A DNA stretch of 64,000 nucleotides from Papilionanthe hookeriana x Papilionanthe teres. Its lineage: Eukaryota; Streptophyta; Magnoliopsida; Asparagales; Orchidaceae. Within the stretch, counting starts at the first letter, position 1. Each line of letters opens with the position of its first letter. Made by a program: the position numbers and the translations under genes. The notes under the pieces are model-generated. The model was given only the letters and a program-made list of their open reading frames with translations. It was not told the DNA's origin and ran no database searches. Shown piece after piece: positions 34,647-47,339 of the stretch. Where the stretch lies: contig CM040427.1 in the NCBI GenBank assembly GCA_022702705.1, positions 17,941,625-18,005,624 on the forward strand. Direction: 5' to 3'.

Positions 34647-34870
34647 AGAGGCTTGCCCTTATAGGGAACTTTAAGAACTCAGGTAATATGAACCCTGCTT
34701 AATCCTTTTATATTAAGCAGGGGAACTTGTCGGCTTATAAAATTGGTTCGCAGACCAAACGGATGTCACAAATCTTTTAGTTTATTTAATCGAGCCCCAT
34801 CATCAAGCAGTGGAAGATTTAAACATTTGATGGTGAAAATTAACAATCAACATCAAGAAGAACATGCAAT

Positions 34871-35298
34871 CAATAAGAAGAACATGAGATTGAAAGTTTT
34901 ATGGTGAAGGCGAAATGGAAATTACAAGTTTAAACAAAAGATTTTTACCTTCCTTTTTAGAATTCCTTAGCTTTATGTGCTTTGCTTGGGGATCTTTTTT
35001 ACTCCTTAATTAACTTTAATACTTAATGTTCATGTTTTGAATTAGGAATGAAGAGAGAAAAGGGAGTTGGGAGAGGATTTCAATTTGGTGTGGAGAGGAA
35101 GATGAATGAAGAGTGGATTTTGATTTGGTGTAGAGAGGAGAGGAATGGAGTGTCAATTTGGAAAAATTGGAAGAAGGGGAGAAGCGTCACAATTTGGGAT
35201 GAGGAGAGGGGTCAATGGGTCTATTTTGATTGATTGTTGGTGGGTGGGGGGGTGTTATAAGCAAAATGGGGGGCAAATGATGGAGGGAATGGTTGAAG
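34871..35298. other. G-rich stretch, nothing recognised
   Basis: Purine-rich repetitive sequence (GGAGAGGAA-type phrases at 35,050-35,210). The 61-residue frame here follows from that bias. It may be the junction of B2 with older DNA. Confidence 0.4.
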
Positions 35299-36842
35299 CG
35301 AGTTTTTAAAGAGGGAGGGGCATTTAACTAGTTTACCATGGTACATAGTTATGGTAGTTATGCAAGAATGCAAGTATAGGTAATTTTTAATACGACAAAA
35401 CAAGAAGTCTAATGGTTTAAACCGTTTCAAAAAAGGAGTTCTCTAGCTCAAGTTATAAAGCATTTAATGTGGTTATTTGGTTAAGAGGTGGTTAAAAGCT
35501 ATAGCCAAAAATTAACTTGGGCTCATTTGATGGATGTAAATATAAAAAATATAGTGTTATGAGTGGTTTTGGCTAATTCAAACTCCATGAAAATATATGA
35601 TCAGTCAAAGTGAGCCCAAACCCTTAGGAGAAGAAAATAGAAAATTTTGAGCAAAAAAATTAATTGATTTTATTAGTCTAGATTGTGTATTTTTAATTTT
35701 AGAACAAGTTTATTTGAAGTATTAGGTTAATTTGAAGTCGTTTTGAGGTAGTTATAGTTCAATTATTATTTTATTGTTAAAATTATCATTTTTTGATCTG
35801 ATTATTTTCAGTTCAATAGACCTCCAAACATATTCAAATTTATTCATGGAATGAATCTTTTGAAAAGTTTCAATGATACAGACACAATGGAGAAGTTCAT
35901 TTTCAAAAATAATTACTCATCAAAAAAAAATTTTTGTATGACCATTTTTCATCCATGGGAACTCTAAGTGAACAATTTTATATAAAAATTGTGTTGGATG
36001 ATCACCAAACTTATTTTCATGGTCTTCATATGTGATTATAAAGTTCATGCAACTTACAAAATATAATTTTGATCTAGATTGACATGTGGAAGTAAACGAT
36101 AATTTTAGGATTTACGACGATAACTATCATGCATGAAAATTTGACTTGAACAGTTTTACGTAAAAATCATTTTGAGTGATCATCAAACTTTTTTTCATGG
36201 TATTTCTAAGTGATAATAAGCCTCCTTCTTCTTTCAAAATGAAGACTGTAGTCATACAATCATCTTGGGAGAGAAGACAAAAATCCTAAGGTTTCAATTA
36301 TTAAAGCTGTTTTTAGGGTTATCTCTGAATTTAGTTTAATGGATTATGTTTAAAGTTTTTAAAATTTTTTTTGATTTTATTAAGCTAAAAATAAAATTTT
36401 CTTAAGCTAGGATTTTCTCAAGTCCAAACTCAAGTGAGGTCTAGTAAATTTTAAGCCCAGAAAATAGGATTGACCAAAAATGAGGTCAACAGTTTACTCT
36501 AAGTGGACTGTGTTAAGTGGGTTGATCTAACCTTAGGATAAAGGGTGGGTCTAAGAAAACACAGAGGCTCCAAAGGCTTTGAATTAGATTCTAAGATCCA
36601 AGGATTGGGATAGCATAAGGGATCTTTGGGTTCTAAAAAGATGTTTGATTCCTAGTTTTCACTGATCTCACCATGATGAACTTTAAATAAGTTAAGGACC
36701 AGATTAAGCTTATCTTAAATCAAGGAGGGGAGATATTAGTTTGGTTTAAAGTATGGGTTCATCCATCAACTAGTCCTTCAAAATCGCCATACGCTCTTAT
36801 TCTTTTATACATTTTTTCTTTGCTACCCAACCCATTGGGATG
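35299..36842 (+). repeat. 1.57-kb tandem repeat, copy 1
   Basis: It matches 36,868-38,435 along its whole length with an offset of about 1,569 bases (for example 'gcatttaacta' at 35,320 and 36,889; 'tgctacccaa' at 36,821 and 38,414). It contains ATGAGGTCAACA ending at 36,491, the terminal motif of the long non-coding family. No ORF of note. The direction of the unit is unknown; plus is nominal. Confidence 0.85.
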
Positions 36843-36867
36843 TGGAATTTAAATGGTGGACATGAAA

Positions 36868-38435
36868 CGAGTTTTCAAAGAGGGAGGTGCATTTAACTAG
36901 GTTTTCAAGGTATATAGTTATGGTAATTATGCAAGAATGCAAGTATAAGTTATTTTTAATATGACAAAACAAGAAATATAATGGTTTAAACCGTTTCAAA
37001 AAATGAGTTCTCTAGCTCAAGTTATAAAGCATTTAAAGTGGTTATTTGGTTAAGAGGTGGTTACAAGATGGTTGTGAGTTGGTTATTGCCAAAAATTAAC
37101 TTGGGATCACTTGATGGATGTAAATATAAAAAATTTAATGTTGCTGAGTGATTTTGGCTAATTCAAACTCCATGAAAAGATATGATCCGTCAAAGTGAGC
37201 CCAAACCCTTAGGAGAAGAAAATGGTAAATTTTGAGCAAAAAAATTAATTAATTTTATTAGTCTAAATTGTGTATTTTTAATTTTAGAACAATTTTAATT
37301 GAAGTACCTGTTTTATTGGAAGTCTTTTTGAGGTGGTTATAGTTCAATTATTATTTTATTATCAAAATTATCATTTTTTGATCTCCTGATTACTGTCGGC
37401 TCAACGGACCTCCAAACAAATTCAGATTTAATCATGGAATGATTCTTTTGAAAAGTTTCAATGATAAAGACACAATGGAGAAGTCCGTTTTCAAAAATAA
37501 TTACTCATTGAAAAAAAATTTTGTATGACCATTTTTCATCCATAGGAACCCTTAAGTGAACAATTTTACATAAAAAATAGTGTTTGATGATCACGAAACT
37601 TATTTTCATGGTCTTCATATGAGATTATGAAGTTCATGCAACTTACAAAATATAATTTTGATCACTGGATTGAGATGTGGAAGTAAACGATAATTCTAGG
37701 ATTTACGACGATAACCATCATGCATGAAAATTTGACTTGAAAAGTTTTTCGTGAAAATCATTTTGAACGATCATCAAACTTTTTTGCATGGTATTTATAA
37801 GTGATAATAAGCCTCATTCTTCTTTCAAAATGAAGATTGTTGTCAAACAATCTTCTCGGGAGAGAAAACAAAAATCCTAAGGTTTCAATGATTAAAGTTG
37901 TTTTTAGGGTTATCTCTAAATTTAGTTTAAATGGACTGTGTTTAAAGTTTTTAAAATTTCTTTTGATTTTATTAAGCTAAAAATAATATTTTCTTAAGTT
38001 ATAATTTGTTCAAGTCCAAACTCAAGTGAAGTCAAGTAAGGTTTAAGCCCAGAAAATAGGATTGACCAAAAATGAGGTCAACATTTTATTATGAGTGGAT
38101 TGTGTTAAGTGGGGTTGATCTAACCTTATGTTAAAGGGTGGGTCTAGGAGAACTCAGAGGCTCCAAAGGTTTTAAATTATAATCTAAGATCCAAGGATTG
38201 GGATAGACTAAGGGAACTTTGGGTTCCAAAATGGTGTTTGATTCCTAGTTTTCAATGATCTCACCTTGATCAATTTTAAATGAGTTAAGGACTAGATTGA
38301 GCCTATCTTAAATCAAGGAGGAGAGATATTAGTTTGGTTCCAAGTATGGGTTCATCCATCAACTAGTCCTACAAAATCCCCATAAGCCCTTATTCTTTTA
38401 TACATTTTTGCTTTGCTACCCAAACCATTAGGATG
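36868..38435 (+). repeat. 1.57-kb tandem repeat, copy 2
   Basis: Second copy of the 35,299-36,842 unit, separated by about 25 bases. It also holds ATGAGGTCAACA (ending at about 38,086). The two copies differ by scattered changes, so the duplication is not recent. Confidence 0.85.
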
Positions 38436-40107
38436 GTCAAAACCCCAACCTTCAATGTGACTACCTTCGTCAAGTGGAAAAATTGAAATACATTTTTAAA
38501 CATTAAATCTTGCAAATAGTAAATTCCAAAGAAGCTAAATTCTTTGAATATTTTGTTGTATCAAAAGATTATATTTTTTATATAAAAAATTTAATGTATA
38601 TTATCAATGATATCATCAACATTCACAACAAAGTTAAGAATTATTTGATGACAAAGTTTTTAAATAGAAATTTATTTAAAATAGAAAGATCAAAATTCCA
38701 TTAAGATGACTTTTAAATTTTAAATTTTGTTAAAAATCACATTTGTTGTAAATCATAATGAGATTTAAAGAAAAAATAGATAAATAAATTATATTAAAAA
38801 GATGATGCTAAAACCTTATTAAATATATGAAAATAAGAGAAAAAATTTGAAAAAAAAAGAGAAATCAGCAAAACCATGTATATTATCAATATTTATGGGA
38901 TTTTCTTGCTGGCATCTCAGCATCAACATATTGAACATATGAAGGTGAATTATTAATTCAACATTATAAAATAACTAAAGCTCATAAATGTTGAACACTT
39001 CACATGTCTATGATGGTCTATATCTCTTTTACATTCATATCATATAAAAGAAAAAAAAATACCTCAACTATATGTGGTTTTCAAAACTCCAAGTATAAAA
39101 GAATGTTTGATCTTCTATAAATATAATACTTTATATATATAAGATAAGTCGATTCTTTTTACTCGAAGGAATTAAAGCTGACAAAAAAAGTTGAGATAAG
39201 TGAGTTTCCCTTCATTATTTATACTAGAAAGAATATATAGAAGTTAGAGGTGTCTATGAACTTTAAAAGCAATATTTACACTCAATCTTCCATATGAATC
39301 ATTACAAATATTGGAACAGTAGAATTACAAAGCTTAAAGATAATATTTATATTAAATCTTTATCATTAAGAATTATAAATATTAGAAGAATGACATTACT
39401 AAAATGAAGATCAAAATTATGATAAATTTTCATCATAAAGCCTTATCATAATGTGGTCTAATCCACTATTAAAAATTATAATAGATAATATATTATATCA
39501 CGCATAAATCTGCCTGTTCATTTTTTTAATGTATTTTCTTGAATTTAAAAAAATTAACACTCAAAAATAGAAAGACAAATAATATATTATAAAAAAATCC
39601 ACTTGATCTTATATTTATCTCTTGTAATATTTGAATTGAAAACCTTTTGGATTAAATTTAAAACTTTCTAAAATATGATTTTAACAAACTTAACTAAACT
39701 CAATATCTTAATGATACATACTCAACAATACTAAAAGTGATCACATTTAAGTAAATAAGTCTTAGTCAAAAAATTGAAGTATGATTAAAGATTTTAGAAT
39801 ATTTTTTACATAATTAAAAAATTATTAAACCTTACATTTATGTAGTTAAATTAAGCATTTTGGTATGAAAATTTTAATGAATCTAAGAACACTCAATTTT
39901 GATGACATTAAGATTCTTAAATAATGAATGATGGTCCATAATTAAAAGAACCTACACATGCCGATTGATGGAGTACTTTTGGATTTAGCAAAAATAATCA
40001 ACTTATCACTTCAAAAGATTATAAATCAAAAATCATTTTTCAGGTAAAAGAGATCTAGACTTAAAATTTGAGAGTATTTGAAGATTTAAGTAACTTGAGA
40101 CTTTTAT
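38436..40107. other. AT-rich stretch, nothing recognised
   Basis: No gene, RNA or element boundary could be supported; several A/T-only runs. Confidence 0.5.
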
Positions 40108-40112
40108 CTGAC

Positions 40113-43100
40113 TGTTGGTCGCCAGAGGGGGTGTTTTAATTTATGGAAAATATCTTTTTAATTTGAAAATATGAAATCAAACCGATCTCATATATGCAAT
40201 AGTTTAAATAATCAAGCATTTCACCACAAGCCATGTATTTATCCCAAAAAATGGATACATTGTTTGGCAGTGTGTCTTGATCAAATAAACTAAAGAATTC
40301 ATGACATATGTTTGTTCTGCGAACCATTTATGTTGATCGACAAATTTTCTTACCTAGTATGAAGCAACTAGATAGGGTTTATATTAATCTGGGATCTTAA
40401 ATTTTCCTTTACGGGCCAAGCCCCTATAGTTAATTACATCTTAGATAACTGAAGTCACTAAAGAAAACTCTTGATTTTGATCAGGAAATATTATTTTCAT
40501 GACTTCCAAAAGGTAGGATCTTCAAAATGATGTGGTAATAGGAAACCCAATAGGTGAGTGACTCAAGTTTGGAACAGTTATTATAGGAATATAAAGGAAG
40601 AGAGAGCTAAGGGAAAACATAGCTCCAAGAAGAAGCTTGGTGATTTCCCAAACTATCATATTGTTTGGCTTCAACTTGAGATATTTAATTAATGTTTCAT
40701 CCTGCCAATTTTATTATTTAGGGCTTACATCCATTTGATATCGATCATGTGAATAGCTTGGAAGATAGAAGGATTTATGTCATATCAGATGACAACCTCG
40801 GAAACCTAAGACGAGTTTAGGTCTTATATTAAAGGCTTAAAGAGATAAAGTGAGGGTTTATGTTACACTAGGCAAACTACCTCGAAGTCCTATGGCTTGT
40901 TTATTTATTTCTAAAAAGGAATTTTGTTGTTGAAGATGGTCGTGCTGCCCACTGTGTATGCTCCATGCTCCTCGTTGCAGCAGGTATAGTTTTAAAAGTG
41001 TCAAATTGAAAAGATGAGAGCAGTGTCATGTTTTGGAGATATTTTATATTGAAGTGTCTTAATATCTTATTAGGGGAATCTTTACGTTGATTATAGCGAC
41101 ACCGGTTAGGATCCCATGGTTCCCTCATTCCGGCACCACTATTTTCTTTGGTTTCACTTAGTCCAGATGAATTTACCAAATTTAACTAAATGAATTCAGG
41201 ACTTTCATTCAGACCGTGGGAAATCTCGTTAGTAATTGTAAGTTTCCTCCTCAAGTGATCCCCGATCATCTGATAGAGACATTTTAATTTAGTTGCAATT
41301 GTGAATTTTGTTTTATTTGTGATTAAATTTTGAGTTGTCTTATATTTTTCTTTGTTGTGGCGGTGAATTTGATTTTGTTTTGTTTTGGTTTTGTGGCTAT
41401 CCTAAAAGATTTAGTTTTGACATGCAAGTGTTATACACAGAAAAATGCAGTAAAGTAGTGCAGGAAAAGAAAATGTTGTAAATTGTAAAAGCGTACCAGT
41501 CCTCTTCTCTTACTCCGGCTGAAAGTTTAACCTTTTGCAATGTATACATAGTTTTACAGGAAATTTAAAATTTCATGCGAGAAAACATGAAAACTCTTTA
41601 AAGTGCACCTACCAAATCATATGTCATAACTTGGTGACCTATTTGTTCATTTGAATGATGCCCTTTTTAACAAAGTATAATAAGTTCAGCAGTCCTTCGA
41701 GATATCCAAGATATTATGAAGGGGCCCGGGGTAATACCCTAGATATTTCAGAACCTCTTGAATCATCTCGAGTTCATTTAAACTTATTATATTTGTGAAA
41801 TGATTCACCCATAATTATACCATTATGCTTAATGATCCTTGATGTTTTAATTATCTTGATGAGGGGGTAATCAACACTTGATATTTCATTTATGAATTAT
41901 GTGGGTGAAAGCTATTAGGGGCAAATTTATTTGATTATGAGATTTAGCCAATTAATTTAGAGTTGAGCTTGTAGTGTTCCAAAGTGTTTAGTGTTGATTA
42001 TATTTCATTTTCTAAGCCTAATTAAGTCAAATCTTGATTAAGCCTAATTCACTACTAAGCCCTCAAGACTTAATGTGTGGATTTGTAATTTTAAGTAAAT
42101 TAAGTTATGTGATAATTTTAATCTTTAGCAAATATTTAATTAGCATTTCATCATTTATTAAGGGTTCTAAATTGGTGACATATTATCTTTCGAAGTAAAA
42201 CCCCTCACCTTAGAATCATTTAATTTTAATTTGCTTCCAAATCATAATAATTTAGGAAATTGCAATTTTACCCTTTTAGTGGACAATGTTTGAGACTAGT
42301 TTCCACCATTAAGTTCCTTGTATTTCTATCATCTATATATGTCAATTATGATCATTTATTACCCATTTCCCATTGATTAGGCCTAAACATTTAATTAACG
42401 CTTAAATTCCATAAGTATAATTTTGCCCCTAAAGGCCTATCACTTCATAATTCATTAAATTCAACTCAAATGAATTTGAAATATTTATGTTACCTCACTC
42501 TTGTATGCACCAGTTTGAGCTCTCCTTGGGTCTGCACCAAAACTCGATCAGGTGGCAATTTCGGGTATGAGGGAAGTCTGGGTTGGAGAGGCTCTGTGAT
42601 GGGGCTTTTGTGGGGGATTATCTTCTCTTAGTCTTGTGATGGTGTGGTCACAAGTAATTTGATTTTGGTTGAGTGTGGAGTTGTGGTGAAATGTGTCATA
42701 TTTCTGGCAAGGAATTGGCCTGAGAAATTGACTCAGAGTAATGGGTTTGGGTGGCTGAAGACAGTGGGTTTTCACTCAGAAAGGTCTGAAGGTGCTCTGG
42801 TGAGATTTTGGCAGAGTTTCCCCAAGGATTTCAGCACTCTCCCCTTTGGTCATGAAGAGCTCTATTAATATCCATGGCGGTTTAATTGAGCTTAGGGGGT
42901 CAATTTGGGTGCACTAGGTTGCTGAGGTGGAGAGCTGAGCGGCGCCAATGGCCAATTAAGGTTGGACACATAGGCTGGGTCAAATTGGGTTTGATTTCAA
43001 GTGGGGTGGCTCTCGGTTTGGGCTCCTCCAGCGACTAGGCTAACCGGCCAGGCTAGGGGAGGTGGTCAGGTGAGCCAGAGGTTAGTCCATTAAGGTCATT

Positions 43101-44713
43101 AATTGAGTTGGTGATGGGTTTCGGCAAAGATCCCTTTGGCTTAGGCATTTTAGGAAATAAATCCCCTAATTTAGGGGACCTTTTTTCCATGGCTTAACTA
43201 GGTTAGGCTTAGTGGATCTAGGGTGGCTCCTAGGGTCAAAATGCTGGTTGTGGTGGGCTTAGCTTAGCCAATTTAGCTAGGTTTAGGTGAGCTTGGATCT
43301 TAGGTTCAACATTGGGTCATTTGGGTTCAAGTTGGGCTAGGTTAGGTTTAAGCTTGGGTTAAGTCCAATTGATTGTTCAAAATGGTGTGTATGATTGTCA
43401 CAAAGGTTTTAGAAAAGGATTGGAGTGATTTTGAGTTGGTTTGGAAGGTGAATTTGATGAAATTTGGATATTTGGTTAATTTTGGCTAACTTGGATTAGA
43501 CCTGCTTTTGGGTTAGGCTAGAGCTTTTCTAGGGTTCAATTGATGATTCATTTTGATGTGGGTGATTGTCATGAAGTGTTTTGGGTAGAGATTGGGTGGA
43601 AATTTTGGGCTTAGGGCATTCAATTTGATGACAATTGGGCAAGTGGCACATTTAGGAAAAATTTGGAGATTTTAACTTGGGTTAAATTTGGGTGAGCCTT
43701 GGGTTCAGATTATGGTCAATTGGTGGATCAATTTAGTTTATAGGAATGTTAGGAAGAGTTTAGAATTCAAAATTGGGGAGGATTCGGGTCAACTGGGTGG
43801 ACATTCGATGTGATTTGGGTATTTTGGGTTTAAAGAGACAATTTGGGGCTTTTGGTCGAAATGGGTTAATTTGGTTAAATTAGGTCCAATGATGTGGTTT
43901 AAATTGATTTTCGGGACATTTGGTATGATTTTGAAATTTTTGAAAATTTTTGGAATTTTTGGAATTTAAGGAGAATTTAGGTAATTTTGGCTAATTTTGG
44001 GGTATTTTGGGAAATTTGTTATTTTGGTGGAATTTAGTTATTTTGGATGGTGGAGAATATTTTGAAATGATTTTTGGAGAAAATTGAGTAATTTGGGCAA
44101 ATTTTGGGAATTTAGTCAAAAAATAGGCTTGTACGGGCAATTTGGTAACTTGGGAGAAGTTTAGGGGTCCAAGGGTCAAATTTGGGATTTTTGATAAAAT
44201 TGGTATATATTAAGAATGTTGATCATAAGGTCAGCCTATTTGAGCCATGGACCAAGGAAAAGTCCCATTTTTGATCCTCCATGTGTTGGTCCTAGCCAAG
44301 CCCTAGCCTAGGGCTAAGAGCTTGGGGAACCACCCACATGAGTTTCCAAACAGAGCAGGGGATCAAAGGTAGACACGTTTGGTTTAGGGTTTGAGATAGT
44401 GAGTGAAAGTGTAGAGTAGGTGTGATTGTGTGAGAGTCTGACCCAGACCAAACCATCCACGGTTAGTCCTAAGGCTTGAACATCCTATAGGGAACTCCTC
44501 TTGAGTTTCCTTATGCTTAGCCTCATCCTCATAAGTGCTTAGAGGTTAGAGTTTAAGCATTTGAAACTCTAAATGAAGCAAGGAAGTGTTTTGAATTTAT
44601 ATGGGGTAAGGGTTCAATCACTAGTCTTCTAAAATAGTCACCAGGAAAGTCCTATGGCTAGATCCTAGACTCTTCTAAAGAAAGACTAGATCTCAACAAA
44701 AATGAGGTCAACA
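40113..44713 (-). mobile_element. Long non-coding element, copy C (complete, 4.6 kb)
   Basis: The plus strand starts TGTTGGTCGCC and ends ATGAGGTCAACA; the flanks CTGAC (40,108-40,112) and CCGAC (44,714-44,718) agree in four of five bases. In sense (minus) direction it starts TGTTGACCTCAT and ends CCAACA, i.e. TG...CA. The interior aligns with A, B2 and D in order, including the conserved ATAGTTAATTACATC block (40,426-40,440) and a TATA-like TATTAATA (42,863-42,870). No terminal direct repeats and no conserved ORF are seen. It could be a solo giant LTR or a non-autonomous element. Confidence 0.75.
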
Positions 44714-44718
44714 CCGAC

Positions 44719-46732
44719 CACCACCACTAATAGCTACTATCATATGACTGTCATTGCTCAACTGTTGTCATCTGATTATTATTATATCAAATCAACACTG
44801 CCTAATTCATAATGTTTGATTATCGACTCCAACAATTATATTTTGATCATTGTCGCTATATTGCCATCTTTCTATCACCGTCGTGTGATTGTGCCTATCT
44901 GAATGTCATTGTTTGACAGTTGTCATCACACTCCATTAATTTTATCAGTCTTAAAGAGCTAATCAAGTACCCTTAAATTTGTAGTTCCATCTTCTCCATG
45001 GTGGAGAAGAGAGAATTTTTATAACCATAAATACGATATATCATTTCAACTTGTTAGGCCTAATAAATTTTCCCGGTTTTTGATTTTTTATGTAAAATGA
45101 ATAGCATCTTTTATAAAGAGTTTGTTTCATCTGTGTGTATAAAAATTTTCATAAATTTAATACATTAATCCATGATTTAATCAAAATAAATAATCAACCA
45201 AACAACAAAAATATTGCATGTATTCTTATTAATTAAAAGGATAGTGTTGATTGATCTAGTTAAATTTTGTGAAATTTAAAATTTTTATGTAAAATTATTT
45301 AAGGAGTAAAGTTTTAGTCTTATATTAAATTGTGGAAAATAAAATATAACAAATATTGAGTGTTATACAAAATAAAAGAGAGAATTGACATTGTACACTT
45401 CATAATAGTGAAAGTTGGAAAAATTTTTCTGTTGTTTATTATTTGGAAAAATATTATAAGGAGATTATTTCATACGAAAAATACACAATCTTATATATAT
45501 GATCAGCTTATTAAGGTCTATTGCAAACAAATTAGGTTCTAACTGGTAAGAATTCAAAACTTTGTTTAAACCTCATTTGATCTTCACAAGATTCAGTATT
45601 GCATCAAACCTAATTTGAACCCGATTCATATAAGTTTCAAATTTACATTTGAACTTAAACTAGTTAGAACCTTATTAAAAGCTAGCATCAAACCAAATGG
45701 CGAATCTTGTTGCTAGTAAGGAAATCAAATGGATGTTGATGTCATTACATACCTCACTGCTCACAATGAAATACTGCTATTTGTGAATACTTGGAGATGA
45801 CATCAATGAAAGTGATTGCGTGTGATAAGATCGATATTGTAGTTAAGTGAAGAGACATCATAAACTCAGTAGGGAAAGGTGACGATTGAATGGTGGCATA
45901 TTAAGGAGAAATGTGTTCACAATACGAGCTTGTTGGGGAAAGACATCCAAAGACATGATGGTGTGTAAAAGATGGTAAGGAGAGCTTGCTATGAAAGCCA
46001 TCAACAGAAGCAAAATGTGTGAAGGAGGGGTTCATGACCACAACTCTCTTGTGATTGAACATATTCGAACTGATGTTAGAATTCAAGCTATATTCAAACT
46101 AGGTTAAGACCTTATTCAAAATAATAAAAGGGCTTTTTGGTTGCTTACATTAGTTGTGTAATACAAACTAAATGCATGAGAATTTTAAATTTCAGCATTT
46201 GAATATATGTAAATAAAATGAAGTGTAAAGTTTTGATGGAATTAGAATTCATCATATAGTTCTAATTTGACACATTCACAAAATAATCAATTCAGTGGAT
46301 ATTCAAATACATCACAGAAGTAGCCACCATGTCTAGTTGTTATTGCTTGTTATTAATATTGTCATCTCTGACTGAATGCCACATGTTGGCCACTACAATT
46401 AATCGACTTGCCAACATAGCCGCACATTGGCCAACAAGCACCACCACATGTCACTCACTATTGCCACTAATTGATTGGTTACCATTGTTACCCGTCACTC
46501 ATAGCTCATTGTTGGGTTTTACAATGATTCAAATAACTCAAACATTTCATATATACTTCATTTTAATTGCATTGTATTATTTCTATTATACATTCTTCTT
46601 TGTAAACCAAACAGCCCCAAATAATAACCTAGTTTAAATCTAAGTTCAAATTAAACAAGAAGATGAGTTTGGACTATTACAAGTTTGAAAATGTCTGCAT
46701 TTTTCTCACATATTGACTTCAACAAATAATCA

Positions 46733-46736
<4 letters not shown>
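44719..46736. other. Intergenic region upstream of the SDR gene
   Basis: It begins with a degenerate trinucleotide-like stretch (CAC/CAT/TGT phrases, 44,719-44,940), then AT-rich DNA. The frames at 45,901-46,086 (minus) and 46,329-46,637 (plus) show no recognisable domain and are not called. Confidence 0.5.

Positions 46737-46795
<59 letters not shown>
46737..46795. repeat. (TA)n microsatellite, left of SINE
   Basis: Uninterrupted AT dinucleotides; continues on the other side of the SINE at 46,956-47,010. Confidence 0.95.
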
Positions 46796-46800
<5 letters not shown>

Positions 46801-46953
46801 CTATGCAGTGGCTTTGGTTGGCGGTTAATCGTGTAGTCTCCGAAGGTCCGTGGTTCGATCCGTACTCGAGGGCGCTGGACGGGTCGGATAGACACATGTG
46901 AAATCGATATTTCAGTAGTTGAACCGTAGTTCTACTAAATACCTGGTTTCTTT

Positions 46954-46955
<2 letters not shown>
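46796..46955 (+). mobile_element. tRNA-derived SINE inserted in a (TA)n tract
   Basis: A 160-base GC-richer block sits between two (TA)n arms, which probably were one tract, with the target duplication hidden in it. The first half is tRNA-like: an A-box-like TGGCTTTGGTTGG (46,809-46,821) and a B-box GTTCGATCC (46,853-46,861, consensus GWTCRANNC), 32 bases apart, which is the spacing of an internal RNA polymerase III promoter. The tail half ends in pyrimidine-rich 'tggtttctttc'. A functional tRNA is unlikely because no acceptor stem pairs around it. Confidence 0.72.

Positions 46956-47010
<55 letters not shown>
46956..47010. repeat. (TA)n microsatellite, right of SINE
   Basis: Continuation of the dinucleotide tract, ending about 330 bases before the SDR start codon. 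Confidence 0.95.
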
Positions 47011-47012
<2 letters not shown>

Positions 47013-47339
47013 CATTCCATATTAGAAGTACTTTTATTGGGAAATGCATTTTTCATTTTTAAAGAATAAATAATAGGTATATTTAATCAATTTTCATTTC
47101 ATTATAATGGCACATTTTGAATTTTCCAAATGAAATTATTATTTTATTTTCATCCGACTTTTTCAGCTTACATCAAATTTTCTGGACATTGTGATCGTTG
47201 TCATCTTCCTCCGGTATCCTGTTTCTACCCTGTTAGCTAGAATGGAGATGGCGGATGCGTATTTTTGTTTTTTTTATCCATTTAAAGAGGACATAGCCGG
47301 CTCCGACTGCTTTCTATCAGTGCGTCCTGTTGAAAGACA

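Larger units (their letters stand above)
27490..34870 (+). mobile_element. Long non-coding element, copy B2
   Basis: It starts TGTTGACCTCAATTTTGGTGAG and continues 'agtacttaggatctagcc', as B1 does. It carries a TATTTAAA box (29,837-29,844), GC-rich DNA at 29,600-30,640, a pentanucleotide array (32,496-32,817), and the A/C-rich and stem-loop region at 33,500-34,760. That region is the reverse complement of 40,330-41,460 of copy C. The right boundary is not sharp: a clear CCAACA end was not found, so the end given is approximate. Overlapping frames at 29,746-30,639 (up to 169 codons) are not conserved in A or C and are treated as chance. Confidence 0.65.

Noticed and set aside
35235..36491. A short 1.26-kb member of the TGTTGG...GTCAACA family
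   Set aside because: The ends look right, but the flanks (TTGAT and GTTTA) do not match, and the right end lies inside the 1.57-kb tandem unit.
45901..46086. Minus-strand frame with a vague resemblance to a copia integrase tail (FGCLSP)
   Set aside because: The resemblance rests on five residues and the surrounding frames do not continue the domain.
46796..46900. A functional tRNA gene
   Set aside because: A and B boxes are present, but no seven-base acceptor pairing or convincing cloverleaf could be drawn, and a SINE-like tail follows.
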